Part shown: positions 18,330 to 31,059 of the stretch, in pieces
How positions within the stretch are numbered: the stretch's first letter is position 1
Layout of the letters: each line of letters begins with the position of its first letter
NCBI RefSeq assembly: GCF_001305295.1
Contig: NZ_LJSI01000015.1
Location: 163,181-227,180 of the forward strand
Reading direction: 5' to 3'
Length of the DNA stretch: 64,000 nt
From: Neptunomonas antarctica
Lineage (GTDB): Bacteria > Pseudomonadota > Gammaproteobacteria > Pseudomonadales > Balneatricaceae
Notes under the pieces: generated by a model
What the model was told of the DNA's origin: nothing
The model's input: the letters and a program-made list of their open reading frames with translations, nothing else
Databases searched by the model: none
Made by a program: the position numbers and the translations under genes

Positions 18330-19103
18330 ATGAGCCAGCAGACGGCTAAAATTGATACATTACCTATGACACGTAAAGAATTCGAAACGGCCTTACGTGC
18401 CAAGGGGAATTTTTACCATACACAGCATCCCTACCATGTGGCTATGTATGAAGGCCGCTGCACACCTGAGCAGATTCGTGGCTGGGTGGCGAATCGATTT
18501 TATTATCAAATTAGTATTCCAATAAAAGATGCAGCGATTATGGCGAACTGTCCGGATCGTGATGCGCGGCGTCAGTGGGTGCAACGGATACTGGATCATG
18601 ATGGCTATGAAGGGTCAGAAGGCGGTATTGAAGCCTGGTTGCGCTTAGGTGAATCGGTTGGTCTGACGCGTGAAGAAATCATATCAGAAGAGCATGTTTT
18701 GCCGGGTGTGCGCTTTGCAGTGGATGCTTATATTAATTTTGCCCGTCGCGCTAACTGGAAAGAAGCAGCCAGCTCCTCGCTAACCGAGATGTTTGCGCCG
18801 ACGATTCACCAGAATCGTCTCGATACCTGGCCGACGCACTATCCATGGATTAACGCCGATGGCTATCAGTATTTCCGTAACCGCTTAACCGAAGCGCGCC
18901 GTGATGTTGAGCATGGTTTGACCATTACCTTAGATCACTACACTACCCGTGAGCAGCAAGAGCGGATGTTGGAAATCTTGCAGTTTAAGCTGGATATTCT
19001 CTGGAGTATGCTGGATTCCATGACGATGGCTTACGAGCTGAACCGGCCTCCGTATCATACGGTAACTGACCAGCGCGTATATCATCGGGGGCTATCCGTA
19101 TGA
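18330..19103 (+). CDS. pqqC: Pyrroloquinoline-quinone synthase PqqC
   Basis: 257 residues, TENA/THI-4-like all-helical fold. Catalyses the last, cofactor-free eight-electron oxidation and ring closure that makes PQQ. Conserved blocks [23 protein letters not shown] and [17 protein letters not shown] are present. ATG overlaps nothing upstream; its stop overlaps the pqqD start by four bases (ATGA). Confidence 0.97.
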   Translation: MSQQTAKIDTLPMTRKEFETALRAKGNFYHTQHPYHVAMYEGRCTPEQIRGWVANRFYYQISIPIKDAAIMANCPDRDARRQWVQRILDHDGYEGSEGGIEAWLRLGESVGLTREEIISEEHVLPGVRFAVDAYINFARRANWKEAASSSLTEMFAPTIHQNRLDTWPTHYPWINADGYQYFRNRLTEARRDVEHGLTITLDHYTTREQQERMLEILQFKLDILWSMLDSMTMAYELNRPPYHTVTDQRVYHRGLSV

Positions 19104-19375
19104 GTAATCTGGAGATGATCCCGGAATTGGAAAAAATGTTCCGATTCCAGTGGGAAGAAGCACAGCAATGTTATGTGCTGCTATACCCTGAGGGGATGGT
19201 GAAGCTGAATGGCCCGGCGGGTGAGATTTTATCGCAGGTTGATGGGCAGCGGAGTTTGGCGCAAATCATTGAACTGTTAGTCATAAAATATCCAGAGGCG
19301 GAAGATCTGGATAAAGATGTATTAGCGTTTATTGACGATGCTTTGCAGCAACATTGGATTCGGGGTGCAGTATGA
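19100..19375 (+). CDS. pqqD: PqqA-binding chaperone PqqD
   Basis: 91 residues, RiPP recognition element. Contains [35 protein letters not shown] family signature (split here by eye at 13-45) and the helical C-terminus. It binds the PqqA peptide and delivers it to PqqE. Starts and ends in 4-base ATGA overlaps with pqqC and pqqE, so the three are translationally coupled. Confidence 0.96.
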   Translation: MSNLEMIPELEKMFRFQWEEAQQCYVLLYPEGMVKLNGPAGEILSQVDGQRSLAQIIELLVIKYPEAEDLDKDVLAFIDDALQQHWIRGAV

Positions 19376-20541
19376 GCGGAGTTTGTCAGGGGAAACCCTC
19401 GTCATTACCAACATCACCTTCGTCATCACCGACGCATGGGCAGCCGTTGTGGTTATTAGCTGAGCTGACCTATAAATGTCCGTTGCAGTGTCCATATTGC
19501 TCAAACCCTAAAGACTTTGCCGATTTTAGCGAAGAGCTGACCACACAAGAGTGGATTAAGGTCTTTGAAGAAGGACGTAAGCTGGGCGCAGTACAGTTGG
19601 GATTCTCCGGTGGCGAGCCATTAGTCAGACAGGATTTAGGTGAACTGATTAAGGCGGCACGTGATTTAGGCTATTACACCAATTTGATTACCTCTGGTGT
19701 TGGCCTTAACGAGCATAAAGTGGCGGAGTTTCGTGAGGCCGGCCTGGATCATATTCAGGTGAGCTTTCAGGCCAGTGATGAAACCGTTAATAATATGCTG
19801 GCTGGTTCTAAAAAGGCTTTTCAGCAAAAATTGAAGATGGCCCGTGAAGTTAAAGCTCAGGGTTATCCTATGGTGCTTAACTTTGTCACGCATAGACACA
19901 ATATTGATCAAATTGACCGTATTATCGAGCTGTGTGTCGAGTTAGAAGCGGATTATGTTGAACTGGCCACCTGCCAATATTATGGCTGGGCGTATGAAAA
20001 TCGCCAACAGCTAATGCCGACGCGCGCGCAGTTAGAGCGTGCCGAACGTATCACCAATGAATATCGCGTTAAGTTGGCGGCAGCGGGAAATCCGATCAAG
20101 CTGATATTCGTCACTCCGGATTACTACGAAGAGCGCCCAAAAGGCTGTATGAACGGCTGGGGGCAGGTGTTCCTGACGGTTACACCCGATGGGCAAGCTT
20201 TGCCTTGCCACAGCGCCAGAATGCTACCGATGGAGTTTCCGAATGTGCGCGAGCATAGCCTCGATCATATCTGGAACGACTCTTTTGGTTTCAATCACTT
20301 CCGGGGCTACGAATGGATGAAGGAGCCGTGTCTTTCCTGTGATGAAAAAGAGAAAGACTTTGGTGGTTGCCGTTGTCAGGCGTTTATGATGACAGGCGAT
20401 GCGCATAATACCGATCCTGTGTGCAGTAAATCGCCGAATCACGATATGATTCTGCAAGCGCGTGAAGAGGCTGAAACGCCTGCTGCAGAGCCTTTTCTGT
20501 ACCGTAATGAGCGCAACTCACGTGTCTTCTGTAAAGGTTAA
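19372..20541 (+). CDS. pqqE: PqqA peptide cyclase, radical SAM enzyme
   Basis: 389 residues from the ATG that overlaps the pqqD stop. Radical SAM motif C36-x3-C40-x2-C43 ([10 protein letters not shown]), GGEP motif (FSGGEPL), and C-terminal SPASM cysteines ([30 protein letters not shown]) for auxiliary Fe-S clusters. Forms the carbon-carbon bond between Glu and Tyr of PqqA. The first 25 residues are Ser/Pro-rich and longer than in many homologues. Confidence 0.97.
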   Translation: MSGVCQGKPSSLPTSPSSSPTHGQPLWLLAELTYKCPLQCPYCSNPKDFADFSEELTTQEWIKVFEEGRKLGAVQLGFSGGEPLVRQDLGELIKAARDLGYYTNLITSGVGLNEHKVAEFREAGLDHIQVSFQASDETVNNMLAGSKKAFQQKLKMAREVKAQGYPMVLNFVTHRHNIDQIDRIIELCVELEADYVELATCQYYGWAYENRQQLMPTRAQLERAERITNEYRVKLAAAGNPIKLIFVTPDYYEERPKGCMNGWGQVFLTVTPDGQALPCHSARMLPMEFPNVREHSLDHIWNDSFGFNHFRGYEWMKEPCLSCDEKEKDFGGCRCQAFMMTGDAHNTDPVCSKSPNHDMILQAREEAETPAAEPFLYRNERNSRVFCKG

Positions 20542-22465
20542 TAGGCCACCCACGGCGCTCTCGGCGGAACAGGCGGTCGCCGGACTTAAAGATTATGGCC
20601 AGCTTACCTGTGATGCTGACGGCGTTTTGTTCTGGGTGGAGTATCGTCCTGAAGAAGCCGGTCGTAACTGCCTGATGCGCTATGCCAATGGTGTCGGGCA
20701 AAACCTCACACCGCCGGAATTTGATGTGCGCAGCCGGGTGCATGAGTACGGTGGTTTGAGCTGGTGCCTGATTGACCAGCAGAGCTGGGTTTTTGTCAAC
20801 AAGCAGGATCAACAGCTCTATCGCCAGACATTAGCCGCGAATGCGCCAGAGCAGCTAACATTCCGGCCGGAATCTCGTTTTGGTGAACCGCACTATGACG
20901 CTCTGCATCATCGTATTATCATGATCGAAGAAATACATTCTGACAAGAATGTTTCGAATCGACTGGTTTTCATGTGCTTGTCCAGCGGCTTGATAACAGT
21001 ACTGCATGAAGGGCAGGACTTTTATAGTTCAATAGCGCTTTCGGTCGATGGGTTACAGTGTCTTTTTATTAGTTGGGATCACCCTAATCAGCCATGGATA
21101 GCGACACAGTTACATCATTGTTGTTTTGACAAACCTGGTCAGGTAATTAGCTCTAAGGTAATAAGTTCGCAGGTATTAGCGGGTTCCGACTTGAAGGAGT
21201 CAATCCTGCAGCCTTCATTTGATGCAGACGGAAAAATATGGGCGATTACTGATCAATCTGGCTGGTGGAATCTTTGTTGTTACGATACGGATAAACAAGC
21301 ATTACTGCCTTATTGGTCTGTTGAGGCCGATTGCACCACAGCGCCCTGGCAGTTTGGTGGTTATCATTATGTATTCACGCAAGACAGCGTCACTGTCATG
21401 CGGCTGGAACAGGCCTCTGCTGCATTAATACAATTACGTAGGGGCGAGGTGATTCGTCAGCTAGGAAGTGATTACCATCAGTTCAGAGCGATAACCGCGT
21501 GGCAGAATAAAGTCTATGCCGTGGTTAATTCGGTAAGTCGATTGCCACACGTCGTGGAAATAGATCACATTAGCGGTGAAATTCGCGAATTATCCGGATC
21601 CGAGCTTAACTCTGATAACCCCTCGGCCAACGAACCTTCTTTATCTACAAGCCAACTCTCGCTTCCACAGCATGTCAGTTTTTCTGTAGATAGCGGCGAA
21701 GCGTTCGGTTTTTTTTACCCCCCGCTTATAACGTCATCGGATTCTTCTCCCGAGAATGATGCATCGCAAGCGCTACCTTTACTGCCACCCGTGGTGCTGT
21801 TTTTCCACGGCGGCCCAACCGCCTGTACTTATCCGGTACTTAATCCCCGTATCCAGTACTGGACACAGCGCGGGTTTGCCGTGATGGATCTTAATTATCG
21901 GGGTAGCAGTGGTTACGGCAGAGCGTATCGGTTGTTACTGCATAAACGCTGGGGCATTACCGATGTTGAAGACGCCGAAGCGGCGGTTCGGTATTTATCC
22001 GACAGAGGCCTGATTAATGCCCGGCAGGCATTTGTGCGGGGTAGCAGTGCCGGAGGTTTTACCGCATTAGCCGCGTTGGCATTCTCCGACTGTTTCAGCG
22101 GTGGGGCTAGTTTATATGGCGTAACTGATCCGTTAGCACTGGCCACAGCCACTCACAAATTTGAATCTCATTATATGGACTGGTTAATAGGCTCGCCGGC
22201 AACGCAGCAAAAGACTTATCAGGCGCGTTCACCCCTGCATCACGTAAAGCAAATTCAGGTGCCGGTTATTTTCTTTCAGGGCGAACTAGATGCTGTAGTA
22301 GTGCCAGAACAGACGCGCTCAATGGTAGCGGCGCTTCAGCAGCAGCACACGTCTGTTGAGGCGCATTATTATGTAGAAGAAGGGCATGGATTTCGTTCTG
22401 CGGCGAATCTCGCCGATGCACTGGAAAAAGAGTATCACTTCTATCAACGCGTTATCAGCAGCTGA
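20507..22465 (+). CDS. S9 family (prolyl oligopeptidase-like) peptidase of the pqq cluster
   Basis: About 652 residues: beta-propeller N-terminal half and alpha/beta-hydrolase catalytic domain. Nucleophile S514 in GSSAG, Asp in [15 protein letters not shown], His in EEGHGFR complete the triad. ATG at 20507 overlaps the pqqE 3' end by 35 bases; an earlier GTG is possible. An equivalent gene ends the pqq operon of Pseudomonas aeruginosa (PA1990, pqqH). It may process PqqA or its product, a step done by the M16 protease PqqF elsewhere; no pqqF is visible in this window. Confidence 0.88.
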   Translation: MSATHVSSVKVNRPPTALSAEQAVAGLKDYGQLTCDADGVLFWVEYRPEEAGRNCLMRYANGVGQNLTPPEFDVRSRVHEYGGLSWCLIDQQSWVFVNKQDQQLYRQTLAANAPEQLTFRPESRFGEPHYDALHHRIIMIEEIHSDKNVSNRLVFMCLSSGLITVLHEGQDFYSSIALSVDGLQCLFISWDHPNQPWIATQLHHCCFDKPGQVISSKVISSQVLAGSDLKESILQPSFDADGKIWAITDQSGWWNLCCYDTDKQALLPYWSVEADCTTAPWQFGGYHYVFTQDSVTVMRLEQASAALIQLRRGEVIRQLGSDYHQFRAITAWQNKVYAVVNSVSRLPHVVEIDHISGEIRELSGSELNSDNPSANEPSLSTSQLSLPQHVSFSVDSGEAFGFFYPPLITSSDSSPENDASQALPLLPPVVLFFHGGPTACTYPVLNPRIQYWTQRGFAVMDLNYRGSSGYGRAYRLLLHKRWGITDVEDAEAAVRYLSDRGLINARQAFVRGSSAGGFTALAALAFSDCFSGGASLYGVTDPLALATATHKFESHYMDWLIGSPATQQKTYQARSPLHHVKQIQVPVIFFQGELDAVVVPEQTRSMVAALQQQHTSVEAHYYVEEGHGFRSAANLADALEKEYHFYQRVISS

Positions 22466-22538
22466 TTGCCGGGCCATAATGCATCCTTAAAAGATATCCC
22501 TTATTATCCATAGACAGTCATTCGCATAGGCAGGATAT

Positions 22539-22916
22539 ATGATAGATTTTAAAAACTCATCGGTTTTCAAATTAAAGCCAATAGACTCAGATAACGTGAG
22601 AGAGGATTTTCATAAATTCATGATAGAGGGGGAGTCTATTTTTGCAGCGTTTAAAAGTATTAGAGACCAGGTTGTTTTTACAAATAAAAGAATCATTACT
22701 GCCAATGTACAAGGCATTACTGGTTCGAAAGTGGATTACACTTCCTTGCCCTATAGTAAGATTCAGGCTTTTTCAGTTGAGTCATCCGGTACGTTGGATT
22801 TGGATTGTGAAATAGAGATTTATTTAAGTGAATTAGGGATGGCTAGATTTGAAATAAAGGGATCTTTCGACCTCATACAGTTTAATCAATATATCAGCCA
22901 ACATGTACTCGCCTGA
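22539..22916 (+). CDS. PH domain-containing protein (bPH type)
   Basis: 125 residues, all one bacterial pleckstrin-homology-like domain. Characteristic stretch: EGESIFAAFKSIRDQVVFTNKRIITANVQGITGSK followed by SLPYSKIQAFSVE (position about 31-78). The family is widespread in bacteria and not assigned a firm function; cytoplasmic oligomers are known structurally. AGGATAT lies before the ATG. It stands alone between the pqq peptidase and the convergent M23 peptidase gene. Confidence 0.85.
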   Translation: MIDFKNSSVFKLKPIDSDNVREDFHKFMIEGESIFAAFKSIRDQVVFTNKRIITANVQGITGSKVDYTSLPYSKIQAFSVESSGTLDLDCEIEIYLSELGMARFEIKGSFDLIQFNQYISQHVLA

Positions 22917-22988
22917 GTATTATCTAACGCGAGTTTTCTATTGCCACATATTTTGGCCAACGGTTAGGAAATCCGAACCCCTTAGTTG

Positions 22989-24248
22989 CTAGCCCATTTT
23001 TTTGCGTTGTTTAGCGACCAGTTGTTTAAAGGCAATACGATCTTTACCTTCTATTTCCGTCATGATTGGGATATCAGCACGCATCGCGTTGACCGCGCGG
23101 TTATTGATATGCAACTCATAGTGAAGATGTGCGCCGGTGGAGCGACCTGAATTACCTGATAGCGCAATTTTTTGCCCGCGTGACACCGTTTGTCCTTTGT
23201 GGACATAGGCTTTTTTGAGATGCAGATAACGGGTTTTGTATTTCTGCCCATGCTTGATTTTTATATAGAGACCGGCATAAGGATGCTTTATTACGTCAAT
23301 AACGACACCATCGCCCGTCGCTAATACCGGCGTACCAATGGGTGCCGCAAAGTCGGTGCCATTGTGGGGTCGGATCCGATGTGTGATCGGATGGCGGCGA
23401 TTAGGGTTAAAGTTCGATGTGATACGCAATTTTCTGGCGAGGGGGTAGCGTGAAAAGGCACGTTCAAGGCCAATGCCTTCTGTATCGTAGTAGCTGTCTT
23501 TGTACAAAAAAGCGGTTATCTCGCGTTTCTTATTGACCAGACGAATACCGTCAAGGCGTGTTTCGCCTGTTTCTACACCATCAACCAGCTGTTTTGAGCG
23601 TACTATCTGAAAAGTATCACCGAGACGGAAGCCGCGATTAAAATTAATTTTTTCCTTAAGCAGTGATGATATTTCCATAATATCGCCGGCGTCTAGCCCT
23701 GCATGCGCCGCTGAGTTATAAAAACTACCTTTGACATCCCCGGCGAGCACTTCCTGCGTCCAGGTGCCGGGGAGTATCAGTTGTTTGTATTCAAAACCTC
23801 CGGTATCCACATGTTGGTAAATAACTTTTTGAGCAAGATTGAACTCAATTTCGAGCTTATCCAGCTGCTGTGTTTGCGGATTTAACCAAAAACGTAATTT
23901 ATTACCTGGTTTTAACGTATCTAATGCGAGCAGTGTCTGATCGGTTTCCAGAATTTCATACATAGTAGATTGTGGGATACGTAGCAGGTCAAAAATATTA
24001 CTGAGCGTGTTCCCGCCTGCGATGGTATAAGCGTAATTTGCAGGGTATTTGCTGCTCGCTTTGAATTCTTGCTCGTCAATATTGCTTTCTGCCATGGTCA
24101 GCTTCGGCAGTGTCAATGTTTGAGGTGCGTTGCTTCTGCCCAGAAATATCACCAGTAAAACTAACAGGGTCAAAATCAGAGAAAGAAGCTTATGAAATGA
24201 AGGTAAACGGGACCAGGCAAGATCCGCATACATGAGTACTTGGCGCAT
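22989..24248 (-). CDS. M23 family murein DD-endopeptidase (MepM-like)
   Basis: 419 residues. N-terminal membrane anchor about 20-40, an OapA/LysM-like region (YAYTIAGGNTLSNIFDLLRIP, about 72-95), an intermediate domain, and a C-terminal M23 domain with zinc ligands in RPHNGTDFAAPIGTPV and in GAHLHYELHIN. Periplasmic hydrolase that cuts peptidoglycan cross-links to allow cell-wall growth. Length and domain order match MepM/YebA. Divergent from the gamma-glutamylcyclotransferase gene. Confidence 0.93.
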   Translation of the reverse strand: MRQVLMYADLAWSRLPSFHKLLSLILTLLVLLVIFLGRSNAPQTLTLPKLTMAESNIDEQEFKASSKYPANYAYTIAGGNTLSNIFDLLRIPQSTMYEILETDQTLLALDTLKPGNKLRFWLNPQTQQLDKLEIEFNLAQKVIYQHVDTGGFEYKQLILPGTWTQEVLAGDVKGSFYNSAAHAGLDAGDIMEISSLLKEKINFNRGFRLGDTFQIVRSKQLVDGVETGETRLDGIRLVNKKREITAFLYKDSYYDTEGIGLERAFSRYPLARKLRITSNFNPNRRHPITHRIRPHNGTDFAAPIGTPVLATGDGVVIDVIKHPYAGLYIKIKHGQKYKTRYLHLKKAYVHKGQTVSRGQKIALSGNSGRSTGAHLHYELHINNRAVNAMRADIPIMTEIEGKDRIAFKQLVAKQRKKMG

Positions 24249-24408
24249 ATGACAATAAAACCATACAGAAAATGAGTATAAGGTGTCTAAAGTAGCGGAT
24301 TACGCTGAGGAAGCCAAGTATGATTGTATTTATGCAGGGGTTTCTTCTACGGCAGACAGGCTGTAAGGAGTCTGGAGTAGGCGCGTAGGTGGAAATAAAG
24401 GGGGTTGA

Positions 24409-25014
24409 ATGAGTAAGCTGGATAGACATTTCATTTTTGGGTACGGTAGTTTAATTAATAGCCTGAGTCGTGCGGTAACAGGCGAGTCGGGTAAGGTATT
24501 GGCGGTTAGAATTTGTGGCTATGAAAGGTCATGGTCGGTGATGTCTGTTGACTTTGGCATGAGCTCAGTCGCTGTGGTACAGAGAGAAGGGGCTTATTGT
24601 AATGGTGTGTTGGTTGAAGTACCCGAAAGTGAGATTCCTCATTTTGACCGACGCGAGCAAGGATATCAGCGTTCTTTAATTGAGCGGCATCAGATAGAAA
24701 CGTATCAGGAAATTGATTTACCCGAAGGTACGTTATGGATCTATCATGCGCATGAAATTGTACCGCCAACACAAGCATGTCCTATTGCCCTGAGTTATGC
24801 CGACGTCATTCTGGCAGGCTGTATCGAACATGGTCATGACTTTGCTGCCGAGTTTATAGCACTGACAAAAGGCTGGGAGTGTCCGGCACTCAATGATAGG
24901 GATGCTCCTCGCTATCCGCGTGTGCAGCCAGAGTTATCCACGCCAGTCCTCAATGTACTTATGGCGAGTGTCATCAATTTATCAGACGATCAGTTATTAG
25001 CGTCTTATGATTAA
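24409..25014 (+). CDS. Gamma-glutamylcyclotransferase family protein
   Basis: 201 residues. FGYGSLIN near the N-terminus is the family substrate loop, and the catalytic Glu lies in FDRREQGYQR. The fold (AIG2/GGCT-like) releases 5-oxoproline from gamma-glutamyl peptides, for example in glutathione turnover. The substrate of this bacterial branch is not certain. GGGGGTTGA precedes the ATG. No operon partner; the next gene is 330 bp away. Confidence 0.85.
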   Translation: MSKLDRHFIFGYGSLINSLSRAVTGESGKVLAVRICGYERSWSVMSVDFGMSSVAVVQREGAYCNGVLVEVPESEIPHFDRREQGYQRSLIERHQIETYQEIDLPEGTLWIYHAHEIVPPTQACPIALSYADVILAGCIEHGHDFAAEFIALTKGWECPALNDRDAPRYPRVQPELSTPVLNVLMASVINLSDDQLLASYD

Positions 25015-25348
25015 TCTTAAGTCGTTTATTCATAGCTTGTATTAACCAATACACTCGCGCTAATTACTACTTAAGTATAGCCACCAGAGTAGTAAGACAT
25101 TTACGCTTTTGCAGTAGTTTTCCGATGTATAAAAAGTAGCATAATAGGCACGTTGTTTGTTACCGCACACGTTTTTATTTCTGTGCATTCTGGTATGTAT
25201 CACCATCATTACTGTTTTCCGACATCCTTTTTTTGCCCGCACTTGTGCGGGTTTTTTTATGGGTGCAATATTATTGCAGTAAAACATTTAGCATAAGAAT
25301 CCGTTATGCTTCTCACCTGTATTGATTACTTTATTCAGGAAATAAAAA
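25015..25348. other. 334-bp intergenic region with an isolated terminator
   Basis: No convincing coding frame on either strand. It is AT-rich, and ends in the terminator at 25236-25258 and then the yedI promoter region. A short non-coding transcript ending at that terminator is possible because the nearest upstream gene stops 220 bp earlier; no promoter was strong enough to call. Confidence 0.4.
25236..25258 (+). terminator. Rho-independent terminator
   Basis: CCCGCAC (25236-25242) / GTGCGGG (25245-25251), followed by seven Ts (25252-25258). Classic intrinsic terminator on the plus strand. Confidence 0.85.
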
Positions 25349-26305
25349 ATGGCCGGATCCAGCCTGTTAGTCTTAATTGATGATATAGCGACGCTGCTAG
25401 ATGACGTGGCGTTGATGACCAAAGTGGCTGCCAAAAAGACGGCGGGTGTATTGGGCGACGATCTTGCACTGAATGCAGAGCAGGTATCCGGCGTAAAGGC
25501 TGATCGTGAGTTACCGGTCGTCTGGGCGGTGGCGAAAGGTTCCCTGCTGAATAAAGTCATTCTGGTGCCGGGCGCATTAGCGATTAGTTATTTTCTGCCG
25601 TGGCTGATAGTTCCAATGTTAATGCTGGGCGGGCTGTTTCTGTGTTACGAGGGTTTTGAGAAAGTCGCTCATAAGTACCTGCACAGCGCTGATGAAGATA
25701 AAGTGCATCATGCTGAACTAGCAGCAGCAGTAGATAATGCTAATGTAGATATGGTGGCGTTCGAAGAAAAGAAAATCAAAGGCGCTATTCGTACCGATTT
25801 TATTTTGTCTGCAGAGATTATTGTTATCACGCTGGGGACCGTGGCAGGGGCCCCATTACTGACGCAGCTTATCGTACTCATTGGTATCGCATTAGTCGTT
25901 ACTGTCGGTGTTTATGGCATTGTGGCCGGAATAGTGAGGCTGGATGATCTGGGCTTATATTTAATGCGGAAAAAGGGTGGGGGTAGTTGGGTTAAATTTC
26001 AGCGTAGCGTTGGCCGTAATATTTTGATCGCAGCTCCGTATTTGATGAAAGGCCTGGCAGTTGTGGGTACCGTCGCCATGTTTCTGGTGGGTGGCGGCAT
26101 CATCTCGCACGGTATTCCGGTATTGCATCATTTGATTGAAGGGGCTGAAAGTAAGGTTGAAATGTTACCTGCTGTGGGTTCTATTATGGGGGCACTAACG
26201 CCTACGTTATTGAATTTTGGGATTGGCTTACTGGCTGGCGCCTTAGTGTTGGCGGTGGTAACGCTGGGACAAAAAATAGTGAGTAAAAAGACACCTCTTT
26301 CTTGA
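25349..26305 (+). CDS. yedI: YedI family inner-membrane protein (DUF808)
   Basis: 318 residues with about 6-7 membrane segments. N-terminus [23 protein letters not shown] and [20 protein letters not shown] are nearly the E. coli YedI sequence. Function is not established for the family; it is an integral membrane protein. The ATG follows CAGGAAATAAAA. Monocistronic, with a hairpin 8 bases after its stop. Confidence 0.92.
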   Translation: MAGSSLLVLIDDIATLLDDVALMTKVAAKKTAGVLGDDLALNAEQVSGVKADRELPVVWAVAKGSLLNKVILVPGALAISYFLPWLIVPMLMLGGLFLCYEGFEKVAHKYLHSADEDKVHHAELAAAVDNANVDMVAFEEKKIKGAIRTDFILSAEIIVITLGTVAGAPLLTQLIVLIGIALVVTVGVYGIVAGIVRLDDLGLYLMRKKGGGSWVKFQRSVGRNILIAAPYLMKGLAVVGTVAMFLVGGGIISHGIPVLHHLIEGAESKVEMLPAVGSIMGALTPTLLNFGIGLLAGALVLAVVTLGQKIVSKKTPLS

Positions 26306-26313
26306 TCAAAACC

Positions 26314-26346
26314 GGCGCTGGCACGTCCGGAAGGACGGCCAGTGCC
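26314..26346. terminator. Hairpin between yedI and the tmm operon end
   Basis: Long imperfect stem: GGC-CTGGC-CGTCC paired with GGACG-GCCAG-GCC around a GGAA tetraloop. Lies between convergent genes and could end transcripts from both sides; no T-run. Confidence 0.45.
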
Positions 26347-26378
26347 CGCTGTTTAGAGGTGTTGTTTAGATGTGTTAT

Positions 26379-26489
26379 TTAGAGTTTGGTTACGAAGGTA
26401 CGTGCCTGGTATAGGGCAAAACTACTAAGCACGATAATGACGGCAACGGCGAGCATATCAGCCCCCGGAAAACCCCAAAAATCAGACAT
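26379..26489 (-). CDS. 36-residue membrane microprotein at the end of the tmm operon
   Basis: 36 codons from ATG at 26489, with an excellent ribosome site (AAAAAAGGAGATATT before ATG). Sequence begins MSDFWGFPGADM and then has one hydrophobic helix (about 12-27) and a short basic tail. It follows the winged-helix gene by 34 bases on the same strand, so it is the fourth gene of the tmm operon. No homologue recognised; it may be an accessory subunit of the transporter (inference from context). Confidence 0.6.
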   Translation of the reverse strand: MSDFWGFPGADMLAVAVIIVLSSFALYQARTFVTKL

Positions 26490-26523
26490 AATATCTCCTT
26501 TTTTAGTTAGGTAGCACCGGCTA

Positions 26524-26817
26524 TCAGGCCAGTGCAGTGTCGCGCATGCGTTGCCGACCGAAGTCGTTAAGCCTGAACTTGAACAATATCCGGCCTGCGC
26601 CAAAATACGCCCGGTCGTCGAGTTGCTCTTCAACGCTCTCTATGATGCCGCTGGAGAACAAATCGGCCAGAGTAACGCGGGTATTGCCGCGCCAGTAGGC
26701 ACCGCTAAGACCGTATTCGCGCATCACAGCGTCGCTGATTTGCCAGTCCCAGATGCCGACATGCTGCTGATCATTGATCAGCTGGAGAATGCGGCCCTTC
26801 ATATGCAGTTTCTTCAT
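26524..26817 (-). CDS. Winged-helix protein (PadR-like) of the tmm operon
   Basis: 97 residues. Helix-turn-helix-like N-terminal half (MKGRILQLINDQQHVGIWDWQISDAVMREYG) and a wing-like segment (RVTLADLFSSGIIESVEEQ), then FRLNDFGRQRMRDT, which resembles the end of PadR-type winged helices. There is no C-terminal dimerisation domain. TTGGAGC precedes the ATG; 17 bases separate it from the transporter gene. A transcriptional role in trimethylamine metabolism is plausible but only inferred. Confidence 0.6.
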   Translation of the reverse strand: MKKLHMKGRILQLINDQQHVGIWDWQISDAVMREYGLSGAYWRGNTRVTLADLFSSGIIESVEEQLDDRAYFGAGRILFKFRLNDFGRQRMRDTALA

Positions 26818-26834
26818 GGGGTGTGCTCCAATGA

Positions 26835-29835
<3,001 letters not shown>

Positions 29836-29856
29836 GTGTATGTGCGTCAGCTGATC

Positions 29857-31059
29857 ATGACGTCTAATAAAAAGAAGTTACCTGAGTACCCGTCGATGCG
29901 CTCTGATGTTTCTAATCTACGTAAATTTGTCTCTCCTGAAATAATTTTTGGTGCCGGAGCGCGCCATACGGTGGGTAATTATGCCCGCACATTTGGTGCG
30001 CGTAAGGTGCTGATTGTCTCTGATCCTGGTGTTGAAAAAGCCGGCTGGCTGCATGATGTTATCCACAGTCTTGAAGAGCAGAGCATTCCCTACGCCACCT
30101 TTACCGCCGTGTCTCCCAACCCTCGTTGTGAGGAGGTGATGGCTGGCGCGCAGTTTTATCAGGAAGAGCACTGCAATGTGATTGTGGCGGTTGGCGGCGG
30201 GAGTCCGATGGACTGCGCCAAAGGGATTGGTATCGTTAGTGCTCATGGTCGGCATATTCTGGAGTTTGAGGGCGTCGATACAATTGATGTGGCCATTCCT
30301 CCGCTGATTTTTATACCTACAACGGCCGGAACCTCGGCGGATGTCTCACAATTTGCGATTATTTCTGATCAGAATGAGAAGGTTAAATTCTCGATTGTCA
30401 GTAAAGCGGTTGTGCCGGATGTGTCTTTAATTGACCCGGAAACAACAGCAACCATGGATGCTTTTCTGAGTGCTTGCACGGGTATTGACGCATTAGTACA
30501 TGCGATTGAAGCGTTCGTTTCTACCGGTGCAGGGCCTTTGACTGACATGCACGCATTAGATGCCATTCGCCTGATTAATATGAATATTGCTCCGCTGGTG
30601 GCTAATCCTCAGGATATGCAGCTGCGTGAACAGATTATGCTGGGATCAATGAAAGCCGGATTGGCGTTTTCCAATGCGATTCTGGGTGCTGTGCATGCGA
30701 TGTCGCATAGTTTGGGCGGGTTTTTGGACCTGCCGCATGGCTTGTGCAATGCGATGTTGTTGGAGCATGTGATTGATTTTAATTACTCAGAAGCGACTGA
30801 TCGTTTCAAAGTCGTTGCTGAAACTATGGGTATTGATACCCGTGGCTTAACCACGCCACAGATCAAGCAGCGCCTAATGCAGCATGTTATTGCGCTGAAG
30901 GCTGAAGTGGGATTAACTCAGAAATTATCAGAGCATGGTGTCAGTGTGTCGGATATTCCGACATTGTCGGTAAAAGCGCTCAGAGACCCCTGTATTCTCA
31001 CAAACCCGCGTAAATCCAGCCAACGAGATGTTGAAGTCGTGTATGAAGAAGCGCTCTGA
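29857..31059 (+). CDS. ercA: Iron-containing alcohol dehydrogenase ErcA
   Basis: About 400 residues. Type III dehydrogenase fold with GGGSPMD nucleotide loop, FIPTTAGTSADVSQFA, and metal-binding residues in DALVHAIEAFVS and HAMSHSLGGFLDLPHG. In Pseudomonas the orthologue ErcA lies next to the pqq genes and is needed for normal ethanol-oxidation regulation. Start is uncertain: ATG 29857, an upstream GTG at 29836 and ATG 29896 are all open and none has a good ribosome site. The 3' end overlaps the kinase gene ercS. Confidence 0.88.
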   Translation: MTSNKKKLPEYPSMRSDVSNLRKFVSPEIIFGAGARHTVGNYARTFGARKVLIVSDPGVEKAGWLHDVIHSLEEQSIPYATFTAVSPNPRCEEVMAGAQFYQEEHCNVIVAVGGGSPMDCAKGIGIVSAHGRHILEFEGVDTIDVAIPPLIFIPTTAGTSADVSQFAIISDQNEKVKFSIVSKAVVPDVSLIDPETTATMDAFLSACTGIDALVHAIEAFVSTGAGPLTDMHALDAIRLINMNIAPLVANPQDMQLREQIMLGSMKAGLAFSNAILGAVHAMSHSLGGFLDLPHGLCNAMLLEHVIDFNYSEATDRFKVVAETMGIDTRGLTTPQIKQRLMQHVIALKAEVGLTQKLSEHGVSVSDIPTLSVKALRDPCILTNPRKSSQRDVEVVYEEAL

